From: Alphaproteobacteria bacterium | Lineage (GTDB): Bacteria; Pseudomonadota; Alphaproteobacteria; Reyranellales; Reyranellaceae | Length of the DNA stretch: 64,000 nucleotides | Direction: 5' to 3' | NCBI GenBank assembly: GCA_017307275.1 | Contig: JAFKFK010000022.1 | Span: 98,705-162,704 of the forward strand | Shown here: positions 56,781-64,000 of the stretch, in pieces | How the letters are laid out: each line of letters opens with the position of its first letter | Numbering within the stretch: position 1 is the first letter of the stretch | Translations under genes and position numbers: made by a program | Notes under the pieces: model-generated | Told to the model about the DNA's origin: nothing | Database searches by the model: none | What the model saw: only the letters and a program-made list of their open reading frames with translations

Positions 56781-57644
56781 ATGTCTGATTTTCGCCGCCG
56801 CGAGCTGCTTGCCGTCTTGGCCGGGCTGACTGCCTTTGGCCTCGGCATGGGCGAGGCATGGGCAAGCCCGAGCAAGAAATCGAAGCGCCAGCAGACCCGT
56901 AAATCGGTCGGTAAGCCGACACCACCGACGATCACCAAGCCAAAGCCGAAACTTGTGGTCCTCGACCCTGGCCATGGCGGCAAGGACCCCGGCGCCCTGG
57001 GGGCACGCGGAACCCAGGAGAAGAAGGTCGTCTTCACGATTGCCCGCGAGGTGCAGCGCGAACTGCTGGCGGGTGGGCGCTATCGTGTCCTGCTGACCCG
57101 CACCGGCGATACCTACGTTGCGCTACGGGAGCGGGTGGCCCGAGCGCAGGCGGCCAAGGCCGACCTGTTCCTGTCCCTTCACGCTGATTCGCATGATAAT
57201 TCGGATGTGCGGGGGGCCTCGGTCTATACCCTTTCCGAGGACGCCAGCGACCGCGAGGCAGCGGCGCTTGCGGCCCGCGAGAACCGCGCCGATGCCGTCG
57301 TCTCGGGCATGCGGCTCGCCGACAAATCCGACAATGTCGCCCAGACCCTGGTGGCGATGAGCCAGCGCGGCACGGTGAATGAATCCCGACGGCTTGCGGA
57401 GACGATCGTGGCGACCTTCGCCAAGAACGGCGTGCGGCTGCTGCCGCGCACCCACCGACAGGCCGGGTTCGCCGTCCTGACCTCGGCCGAAATCCCCGCG
57501 GCGCTGGTCGAGTTGGGCTACCTGTCCAATCCACAGGACGAGAAGCTGTTGACCGTGCGCCAGCACCAGCTTTCGTTGGCACGGGCCCTGCGGGCATCGG
57601 TCGATGCCTATTTTGGGGCGGGTGCCGCCACAAGAAAGGCTTAA
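56781..57644 (+). CDS. N-acetylmuramoyl-L-alanine amidase (Amidase_3)
   Basis: A 287-residue periplasmic zinc amidase that cuts the peptide from muramic acid during cell separation. The signal MSDFRRRELLAVLAGLTAFGLG carries a Tat-like Arg pair, as in E. coli AmiA/AmiC. The catalytic domain has LDPGHGGKDPGALGARGTQE (first His and Glu region), LFLSLHADSH (second His) and AALVELGYLSNPQDE (catalytic Glu). There is no AMIN domain; a Lys-rich linker replaces it. ATG 56781 is chosen for the signal peptide. It lies 58 bases before the PBP1A gene. Confidence 0.95.
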   Translation: MSDFRRRELLAVLAGLTAFGLGMGEAWASPSKKSKRQQTRKSVGKPTPPTITKPKPKLVVLDPGHGGKDPGALGARGTQEKKVVFTIAREVQRELLAGGRYRVLLTRTGDTYVALRERVARAQAAKADLFLSLHADSHDNSDVRGASVYTLSEDASDREAAALAARENRADAVVSGMRLADKSDNVAQTLVAMSQRGTVNESRRLAETIVATFAKNGVRLLPRTHRQAGFAVLTSAEIPAALVELGYLSNPQDEKLLTVRQHQLSLARALRASVDAYFGAGAATRKA

Positions 57645-57702
57645 GTCCGCGGCACCTTGTACTTCTCCCCCTGCTGCACGGGGCCGGAAAGACTAGTAGA
57701 AG

Positions 57703-60165
57703 ATGAGTGTGCTCAATTTTTTGAAAGTGGCGCTGGCCTTCGCAACGGCCGCCCTGATCGTAGGTACCGGCACGGTGGCGGGCCTGTTCTGGCATTTCAG
57801 CCATGGATTGCCGGATCACAAGCAGCTTGCTGACTACCAGCCGGCTACGACCTCCCGCCTTTACGCTGCCGATGGCCGCCTGCTCGCGGAGTATGCCCGC
57901 GAGAAGCGCGTCTATGTCCCGGTTGCGGCCATGCCCAAGCGCGTGCTCGAGGCCTTCGTCGCCGCCGAGGACCAGCGCTTCTTCACCCACCCCGGCATCG
58001 ACGTGATCGGCGTGCTTCGCGCGGTCGTGGCCAACGTCGCCAACCCCGGCAAGCGGCCTGAAGGCGCCTCGGGCCTGACCCAGCAGGTTGCCAAGAACTT
58101 CCTGCTCACCAATCAGGCCACTCTGGCGCGCAAGATCCGCGAGGCGATCCTTGCCTTCCGTATCGAGGAGACCTACTCGAAGGAGCGCATCCTCGAGCTC
58201 TATCTCAACGAGATCTACCTTGGTTCGGGCAACTATGGCGTGGCGCAGGCCGCGCTGAACTACTTCGACCGCTCGCTGGGCGAGCTCTCGCTGTCGGAGA
58301 TTGCCTATCTTGCGGCGCTCCCCAAAGCGCCTAATCGCTACAACATCGTGCGCAACGAGAAGGATGCTTACGCGCGGCGCGACTATGTGCTGAACCGCAT
58401 GCTGGAGGATGGCTACATCACTTCGGCCGAGGCGCAGGCGGCGCGTGCCGAGAAGCTGCAATACCGCCGCCGCAGCAACACCGAGACCGCGACCGCCGAC
58501 TTCTTCGCCGAGGAAGTCCGTCGCAACCTGATGGCCGCCTATGGCGAAAAGAGCCTCTACGAAAGCGGGCTGACCGTCAGCACGACGCTCGATCCCTCGA
58601 TTCAGGCCGTGGCCGACACCGCCTTGCGTGATGGGCTGATCAGCTACGACCGTCGCCATGGCTGGCGTGGGGCCTACGCCAAGATCCCCGACATGACCGT
58701 CTGGGAGGAGGAGTTTGCCCGCATCGCCCAGCGCCGGCCGTTGCTCGGCCCGGCGAGCTGGCAGCTTGCCGTCGTCAGCAAGGTCGAAGCACAGTCGATC
58801 CAGATCGTGGGTTTGGCCGGCGAGAGTGAAGGCACGGTGCCTTTTGCCGAGATGACCTGGGCACGTCCGACGCTCAAGGACCAGACTGTCGGTGGCGCCC
58901 CGCGCGGCCCGCGCGATGTCGTGGCCGTTGGCGACGTGATCGTCGTCGAGAAGGTCGAGAAGCCGGCAGGGCAGAACGCCAAACCCTATCCGCCGCGGAC
59001 CTACGCCTTGCGTCAGGTGCCCAACGTCGAGGGCGGCGTCGTGGTGATGGATACGCAGACCGGCCGCGTGCTCGCCATGTCTGGCGGCTGGGCCTATGGC
59101 CGCAGCCAGTTCAACCGCGCCGTCCAGGCCGCACGCCAGCCCGGTTCGGCCTTCAAGCCCTTCGTCTATCTCGCGGCAATGGATTCGGGCTTCTCGCCCG
59201 CGAGCATCGTGCTCGATGCGCCCTTCGTCTACGATCCGGGCTACGGCCAGCCGCTGTGGACGCCGAAGAACTACGGCGGCGACATGCTGGGTCCCACGAC
59301 CGTGCGTCGCGGCCTCGAACTGTCGCGCAATCTCATGACCGTGCGCATGGCCCAGCAGGTCGGCATGAAGAAGGTCGTCGAGGTCGCCAAGGAATTCGGC
59401 GTCACCGACAACATGGGCGCCTACCTGCCGATGGCGCTGGGCGCGGGCGAGACCACGCTCCTGCGCATGACCATGGCCTATGCGATGCTGGCCAATGGCG
59501 CGTTGGAGATCACGCCGTCGCTCGTCGACCGTGTGCAGGATCGCAACGGCCGGACCATCTATCGTCACGAGCCGCGTACTTGCCGCGGCTGCGGCGAGGC
59601 GGCGGCCAGCAGCAAGCCGGTCGCGCCGGAACTGATCGACGGCCGCAAGCCGTTCCACGATCCGGCCTCAGTCTATCAGGTCGTGAGCATGATGCAGGGC
59701 GTCACAACGCGCGGCACGGCGGGGCGGCTGGCAGTGCTGGGACGGCCGATCGCCGGCAAGACCGGCACGACCAACGACGCGCACGACAACTGGTTCCTGG
59801 GCTCGACACCGGACATCACCATCGGCGTCTATATCGGCTTCGACGAGCCGCGCACCCTGGGTTCGCAGGAGACCGGTGGCGGCAATGCGGCGCCGATCTA
59901 CGAGGCGATCGCCAAGGAAATCTTCAAGGGCAAGCCGCCGACGCCGTTCCGCGTACCGCCGGGCCTGCGCATGGTGAAGTTCTCCTACGAGGGCGGCACG
60001 ATCGACGAGGTCTTCAAACCGGGCACCGAGCCCGGTGCCGAAGGTTATCAAATGTCGCCGCTTGACGGGTCGGCCCCTTATTCCGCTATAGACCCCACCG
60101 CGGGCCCGCAGCAGGCGGGTGGCGCCCGGCGTCCGGGTCTCTCGGGTACCGGCGAAACCTATTGA
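57703..60165 (+). CDS. mrcA: penicillin-binding protein 1A (transglycosylase/transpeptidase)
   Basis: An 820-residue bifunctional peptidoglycan synthase. A single N-terminal membrane helix (about 8-32) precedes the GT51 glycosyltransferase domain with catalytic Glu89 in AAEDQRFFTHPGIDVIGVLRA and EGASGLTQQVAKNFLL. An OB-like insertion (about 300-430) is followed by the transpeptidase with SAFK at 482-485 (nucleophile Ser482), an SRN motif and KTGTTND starting at Lys686. A short Pro/Gly tail closes the protein. It follows the amidase, an envelope-growth pair. Confidence 0.97.
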   Translation: MSVLNFLKVALAFATAALIVGTGTVAGLFWHFSHGLPDHKQLADYQPATTSRLYAADGRLLAEYAREKRVYVPVAAMPKRVLEAFVAAEDQRFFTHPGIDVIGVLRAVVANVANPGKRPEGASGLTQQVAKNFLLTNQATLARKIREAILAFRIEETYSKERILELYLNEIYLGSGNYGVAQAALNYFDRSLGELSLSEIAYLAALPKAPNRYNIVRNEKDAYARRDYVLNRMLEDGYITSAEAQAARAEKLQYRRRSNTETATADFFAEEVRRNLMAAYGEKSLYESGLTVSTTLDPSIQAVADTALRDGLISYDRRHGWRGAYAKIPDMTVWEEEFARIAQRRPLLGPASWQLAVVSKVEAQSIQIVGLAGESEGTVPFAEMTWARPTLKDQTVGGAPRGPRDVVAVGDVIVVEKVEKPAGQNAKPYPPRTYALRQVPNVEGGVVVMDTQTGRVLAMSGGWAYGRSQFNRAVQAARQPGSAFKPFVYLAAMDSGFSPASIVLDAPFVYDPGYGQPLWTPKNYGGDMLGPTTVRRGLELSRNLMTVRMAQQVGMKKVVEVAKEFGVTDNMGAYLPMALGAGETTLLRMTMAYAMLANGALEITPSLVDRVQDRNGRTIYRHEPRTCRGCGEAAASSKPVAPELIDGRKPFHDPASVYQVVSMMQGVTTRGTAGRLAVLGRPIAGKTGTTNDAHDNWFLGSTPDITIGVYIGFDEPRTLGSQETGGGNAAPIYEAIAKEIFKGKPPTPFRVPPGLRMVKFSYEGGTIDEVFKPGTEPGAEGYQMSPLDGSAPYSAIDPTAGPQQAGGARRPGLSGTGETY

Positions 60166-60170
60166 TCTTG

Positions 60171-60220
60171 GGACGCGGGCTCCGCGCGGGGTAACCCCCG
60201 CGCTTTGAGGCCCGCGTTCC
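60171..60220 (+). other. nested stem-loop between mrcA and prfB
   Basis: An outer stem GGACGCGGGC (60171-60180) with GCCCGCGTTCC (60210-60220; one bulge) encloses an inner stem GCGCGGGG with CCCCGCGC (60184-60203). It ends 15 bases before the prfB ATG, near its GAGGAG site. It could terminate mrcA transcription or modulate prfB expression. Confidence 0.5.
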
Positions 60221-60235
60221 GTTTGAGGAGTGACG

Positions 60236-61358
60236 ATGCGCGCCGAAGCTCAGGCCATGGTGAATGAAATCGAGGAGTCGCTGGCGCTCCTGAGGAGGCG
60301 TCTTTGACTACGACCGTGCTGTCGTACGTCTGGATGAGCTGAACGCGCGCGCGGAAGATCCGTCGCTCTGGAACGATCCCAAGGAGGCTCAGGCCGTCAT
60401 GCGCGAGCGCACGCGGCTGGAGGGCGCCATCGGCACCATCAAGCGCCTGCGCGCATCGATCGACGACAATGTCGGCCTGATCGAGATGGCCGAGGGCGAG
60501 AAGGACGAGGCGATGATCGCCGACGCCGAGAAGTCGCTCGGTGAAGCGCGCGCGGAGGCTGCGAAGGCGCGCCTCGAGACGCTGCTGTCCGGCGAGGCCG
60601 ATCCCAACAACGCCTATGTCGAGCTCAATGCCGGCGCCGGCGGCACCGAGGCCCAGGACTGGGCCGAGATGCTGGCGCGCATGTACACGCGCTGGGCCGA
60701 GCGTCGCGGCTACAAGGTGAGCTGGCTCGAGGAGAGCGCCGGCGAAGAGGCGGGTATCAAGTCCTGCGCCTTCAAGGTCGAGGGGCCGAATGCCTATGGC
60801 TGGCTGAAGACCGAGTCGGGCGTGCATCGTCTGGTGCGCATCTCGCCGTTCGACGGCAATGCCCGTCGCCAGACCTCCTTTGCCAGCGTCTGGGTCTATC
60901 CCGAGGTCGACGACAACATCGAGATCGAAGTTCTCGACAAGGACCTGCGCGTCGACACCTATCGCGCGTCGGGCGCGGGCGGACAGCACGTCAATAAGAC
61001 CGACTCGGCGGTGCGCATCACGCACATTCCGACCGGCATTGCCGTCGCCGTCCAGCAGGAGCGTTCGCAGCACCAGAACCGTGCCAAGGCCATGCAGATG
61101 CTGAAGGCGCGCCTCTACGAGGTCGAGTTGCAGAAGCGCGAAGCCGAGCGGTTGGAAGCCGAAGCGAACAAGACCGATATCGGCTGGGGCCACCAGATCC
61201 GGTCCTACGTGCTGCAGCCCTATCAGATGGTGAAGGACCTGCGCACCAACGTCGAACGCTCCGACCCGCAGAAGGTGCTCGACGGCGATCTCGACGAGTT
61301 CATGGCTGCGTCGCTTGCCGCGCGGGTGGGCGAGGGCAACGACAAGGAAGCCGCCTGA
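60236..61358 (+). CDS. prfB: peptide chain release factor 2, expressed by programmed +1 frameshift
   Basis: RF2 recognises UGA and UAA stops. The first 23 codons from ATG 60236 end at an in-frame TGA (60305-60307). Shifting +1 at CTT-TGA-C continues as [25 protein letters not shown], giving 373 residues, the normal RF2 length. The peptidyl-hydrolysis motif GGQ lies in [24 protein letters not shown], and the codon-recognition region SPF in [18 protein letters not shown]. Automated callers may report only the downstream frame or a broken gene; it is intact. GAGGAG at 60225-60230 is the ribosome site. Confidence 0.97.
60293..60308 (+). promoter_or_regulatory. RF2 programmed +1 frameshift site
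   Basis: An internal Shine-Dalgarno AGGAGG (60293-60298), a 3-base spacer, then CTT TGA C (60302-60308). The spacing and slippery heptamer equal those of E. coli prfB, so low RF2 levels should promote the shift and autoregulate synthesis. Confidence 0.93.
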
Positions 61359-61369
61359 AGGAGGGCGTC

Positions 61370-61570
61370 ATGTGGTTCGTGTTCGAGGCTGAGTATGCGA
61401 TCGAGAACCGGCGTGCCAACTGGAACAAGCCGGTGACCGAGACGATGGCCTGGCACGGACCCTTCGAGACCGAGGCCGAGGCCGATTCCGTCGCGGTCGC
61501 GCGCATGTGGGCCAAGATCGACATCTATGCCCACAAGGCACGGACCGTCGACATGACGGTGCGCGACTGA
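61370..61570 (+). CDS. small hypothetical protein
   Basis: A 66-residue soluble protein (MWFVFEAEYAIENRRANWNKP, then HGPFETEAEADSVAVARMWAKIDIYAHKARTVDMTVRD). AAGGAGG 11 bases after the prfB stop gives it a good ribosome site, so it is probably co-transcribed with prfB. The WHGPFETEAEA segment looks like a short ferredoxin-like or phage-type fold, but I cannot assign a family. Confidence 0.7.
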   Translation: MWFVFEAEYAIENRRANWNKPVTETMAWHGPFETEAEADSVAVARMWAKIDIYAHKARTVDMTVRD

Positions 61571-61621
61571 CGCTTGCCGGTGTATGCTTCCAGGCAAAAC
61601 AAGCCTCCGGGAGCAAACGCC

Positions 61622-62599
61622 ATGGGCAAGCAGGGGATCGGACGCCGTCCTTTCATCTCGACGTCGGTAGCGGGGCTGGTCGCGGCGCCCGCCATCGCCT
61701 CCGCACAGAGCGAATGGCCAAGCCGGCAAATCCGCGTCGTCATTCCTTACCCGCCCGGCGGCCCGTCCGACGTCACGACGCGAATCGTGCTGGAGCGGGT
61801 CGGTTCGATCCTGGGTCAGAGCATCCTGTTCGACAACAAGGCCGGTGCCAGCGGTGCAATCGGCGCGGAGCACGTCAAGAACACGGTGCCCGACGGCTAC
61901 ACGTTCCTCACGACGACGACGGCCATGGTCTGCATCACGCAGCACTTGCAGCCGCTGCCTTATGATCCTGCGGCAGACTTCGTTCCGGTGGCGCGGCACG
62001 CGACGTCCTGGATCGGCATGGGGATCAGCCCGCAGGTGCCGTCCAACAATCTCCAGGAGTTCATCACCTACGCCAAGGCCAACCCCGGCAAGATCAACTT
62101 CGGGTCGGCAGGGCTCGCCACGATCACCCAGCTCTATGGCGAGATCTTCAACATCGAAGCCGGCGTGAAGATGGTCCACGTGCCCTACAAGGGCAGCGCG
62201 CCGGCGACCAACGACCTGCTGTCCGGGCAGATCCAGGTGCAGTTCGATCCGACGACCTTGCCGCATATCGCAGCCGGGCGTCTGAAGTGCTTCGCCATCG
62301 CCAGCGAGAAGCGCTGGCCGGGCCGGCTCGATATTCCCACGCTGAGGGAGCAGGGCTACGGCAAGATGGGCGGCGATGCCTGGTACGGCATCCTGGCGCC
62401 GCGGGGCACTTCACCCGCTATCGTCAACAAGATGAGCCGGGCGATCGGCGAGGCTGCGGCGATGCCGGACATCAACGAGAAGCTGGTTGCCAGCGGCAAC
62501 TACCCGAGCTTCCTCGAAGCCTTGGCGTTCCGCGAGACCATCGTCCGCGAAGCGCAATCCTTTGGCGAGATCATCAAGAAGGCCGACATCAAGATCTGA
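61622..62599 (+). CDS. tripartite tricarboxylate transporter substrate-binding protein (TctC/Bug family)
   Basis: A 325-residue Bug protein with a signal containing GRRPFISTSVAGLVAAPAIASA, then IRVVIPYPPGGPSDVTTRIVLERVG, NKAGASGAIGAEHVKNTVPDGYTFL, LPYDPAADFVPVARHATS, INFGSAGLATITQLYGEIFNIEAGVKMVHVPYKGSAPATNDLLSGQIQVQFD. ATG 61622 is used, with GGGAG 9 bases upstream; the longer reading adds a Pro-rich stretch before the signal. No TctAB genes are adjacent. The next gene is a convergent GMC oxidoreductase. Confidence 0.94.
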   Translation: MGKQGIGRRPFISTSVAGLVAAPAIASAQSEWPSRQIRVVIPYPPGGPSDVTTRIVLERVGSILGQSILFDNKAGASGAIGAEHVKNTVPDGYTFLTTTTAMVCITQHLQPLPYDPAADFVPVARHATSWIGMGISPQVPSNNLQEFITYAKANPGKINFGSAGLATITQLYGEIFNIEAGVKMVHVPYKGSAPATNDLLSGQIQVQFDPTTLPHIAAGRLKCFAIASEKRWPGRLDIPTLREQGYGKMGGDAWYGILAPRGTSPAIVNKMSRAIGEAAAMPDINEKLVASGNYPSFLEALAFRETIVREAQSFGEIIKKADIKI

Positions 62600-62618
62600 G
62601 AGGGGAGGCGGCGCAGAC

Positions 62619-64000
62619 TCAGGCCGCCGCCGTCCGCACCATATCCGCGCACTTCTCGCCGATCATGATCGACGGAGCGTTGGTGTTGCCGGCGACGATA
62701 CTCGGCATGATCGAGGCGTCGGCCACGCGCAGGCCGGCGATGCCGTAGACCTTGAGCTGTGGATCGACCACGTCGTCGGGACCGCGACCCATGCGACAGG
62801 TACCGACGGGGTGCAGGTTGGAGACGCCGGTGCTGCGCAGGTAATCGCGCAGCGCGGGTTCCTCGGCGACGCCGGAACCCGGCATGATCTCTTCGACGAC
62901 GAATGGCTTCAGCGCCGGCTGCTTGCCGATCTGGCGGCAGATGCGCATGCCCTGGAGCATGGCGTTCCAGTCGTTGGCGGTCCGCAGGAAGTTGAACCTG
63001 ATCTCGGGAGGAGCCATCGGATCGGCCGATTTCAGCCGCACCGTACCGCGGCCGTCGGGCCTGAGATGCACCGGGCTCAGGCCAAAGGCGGAGAAGGGCT
63101 GGGCCTGTACGCCGTTGCGGTCGCGCGTCTTGATGGCCCAGGCGAACATGTTGATCTGCAGGTCGGGCCGTTCCAGGCGCTTGTCGCTGCGCACCATCGC
63201 GCCAACGTAGAGGCCCATGCTGGCGAGCGGCCCGGTGCGGCCGAGCGCATACATCGCTCCGGCGAGGAGGCGTCGCGGCAGGCTGTTCGCCAGGTCGTTC
63301 ATCGTGACCGGCTGGCTGCACTTGTAGGCGATGTAGGTGTTGAAGTGATCGTGCAGGTGACTGCCGACGCCCGGCATATCCCTCACGACCTCGATGCCGT
63401 GCTGCTTGAGATGCTCGGCCGGGCCGAGGCCTGACAGCAGAAGCAGCTGGGGCGAGCCATAGACGCCGCCGGAGACGATGACTTCGCGGTTTGCCCGTGC
63501 CGTCTGCAGGCCGGCCGGTGTCCTGTATTCGACGCCGACGGCGCGGCCGTTTTCGATCAGTACCTTGGTGGCATGGGCCGAAGTCGCGACCGTCAGGTTC
63601 CGGCGCTTCTTCGCATCGCGTAGGTACGCTCGTGCGCTCGACCAGCGCCGCGCATTGTTGATGGTGGTCTGGTAGTAGCCGACGCCTTCCTGTGTCGCGC
63701 CGTTGAAATCGGCATTGGCAGGAATGCCAGCTTCGACGGCGGCGTCGTGCATTGCCTTGGCGAGCGTCGGCTGCCAGCGATGGTCCTGGACCTTGAGCGG
63801 GCCGCCGGTGCTATGGAACTCGTCGGCGCCGCGTTCATTGTCTTCGGCGCGCTTGAAGTAGGGGAGGACGGAATCGTAGTCCCAGCCTTCGCAGCCGCGC
63901 TGGCGCCACTCGTCGTAGTCGGCAGCGTTGCCGCGCATATAGACCATGCCGTTGATCGAGCTGGTGCCGCCCAGCACCTTGCCGCGCGGCTGGTACATGA
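62619..64000 (-). CDS. GMC-family FAD oxidoreductase (choline dehydrogenase-like), 5' truncated by window edge
   Basis: At least 459 residues are visible, starting within QPRGKVLGGTSSINGMVYMRG, a motif near residue 80 in full-length relatives; the N-terminal FAD-binding GxGxxG is beyond the window. Present are VIVSGGVYGSPQLLLLSGLGPAEHLKQHGIEVVRDMPGVGSHLHDH and the C-terminal catalytic region NLHPVGTCRMGRGPDDVVDPQLKVYGIAGLRVADASIMPSIVAGNTNAPSIMIGEKCADM, with the active-site His and Asn. The substrate is probably an alcohol; choline specificity cannot be claimed. Confidence 0.94.
   Translation of the reverse strand, partial: MYQPRGKVLGGTSSINGMVYMRGNAADYDEWRQRGCEGWDYDSVLPYFKRAEDNERGADEFHSTGGPLKVQDHRWQPTLAKAMHDAAVEAGIPANADFNGATQEGVGYYQTTINNARRWSSARAYLRDAKKRRNLTVATSAHATKVLIENGRAVGVEYRTPAGLQTARANREVIVSGGVYGSPQLLLLSGLGPAEHLKQHGIEVVRDMPGVGSHLHDHFNTYIAYKCSQPVTMNDLANSLPRRLLAGAMYALGRTGPLASMGLYVGAMVRSDKRLERPDLQINMFAWAIKTRDRNGVQAQPFSAFGLSPVHLRPDGRGTVRLKSADPMAPPEIRFNFLRTANDWNAMLQGMRICRQIGKQPALKPFVVEEIMPGSGVAEEPALRDYLRSTGVSNLHPVGTCRMGRGPDDVVDPQLKVYGIAGLRVADASIMPSIVAGNTNAPSIMIGEKCADMVRTAAA

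Noticed and set aside
57034..59658. An 874-codon open frame on the minus strand opposite the amidase and PBP1A genes
   Set aside because: It crosses two real genes and their spacer; its His/Gly/Asp/Leu-rich composition is typical of antisense shadows.

Overview
The window is a gene-dense, GC-rich chromosomal segment of an alphaproteobacterium. The evidence is the block aroQ-accB-accC-aat facing NDUFA12-MlaD-DUF2155, a class II (B12-dependent) ribonucleotide reductase as the only RNR seen, an RNase E with a very large insertion in its S1 domain, and the homogentisate pathway beside a MarR regulator. I see no insertion sequence, prophage, CRISPR array, rRNA or tRNA. Genus cannot be fixed from sequence alone; the gene set would suit a Reyranella- or Rhodospirillales-like organism (inference).

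Layout. 1-5.4 kb: a D-Ala-D-Ala carboxypeptidase with a SPOR domain, a secreted unknown, then clpS-clpA and a tiny membrane protein. 5.4-11.6 kb: a FemAB-like acyltransferase and a TetR/MFP/RND efflux operon whose RND pump gene carries a frameshift. 11.6-20.4 kb: an 18-residue Ala-Lys repeat peptide with a structured 3' region, nrdJ, then NDUFA12-mlaD-small protein-DUF2155 converging on aat-accC-accB-aroQ. ClpS, ClpA and Aat together supply most of the bacterial N-degron pathway. 20.4-26.4 kb: homogentisate catabolism (HPPD, HmgA, FAH, MaiA) with a divergent MarR repressor and a clear palindromic operator. 26.4-36.4 kb: DsbA, a BepA-like M48 protease, a gamma-glutamyltranspeptidase-like lipoprotein without the catalytic Thr, an aminotransferase, two acyl-CoA dehydrogenases and a flavoprotein.

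36.4-48.9 kb is the most interesting part: a molybdate locus. It holds a Fec-type ABC transporter in an operon headed by a free-standing Mop molbindin, an orphan modA, a ModE that has only its DNA-binding domain, three aldehyde dehydrogenases, an AGE-family epimerase, an ArsR regulator and three small paralogous proteins that I do not recognise. Five 24-bp inverted repeats of ModE type (CGtTATAT-N8-ATATAACG) each lie 23-34 bp before a start codon, in front of modA, the two-gene small-protein operon, the aldehyde dehydrogenase operon, the divergent aldehyde dehydrogenase/small-protein pair, and arsR. I infer a split-ModE regulon that couples molybdate status to Mo-independent aldehyde oxidation and to an undescribed small-protein family.

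48.9-64 kb: a large hybrid histidine kinase, two solitary TctC-type binding proteins, RNase E, an N-acetylmuramoyl-L-alanine amidase, penicillin-binding protein 1A, prfB with an intact programmed +1 frameshift site, and the start-truncated end of a GMC oxidoreductase.
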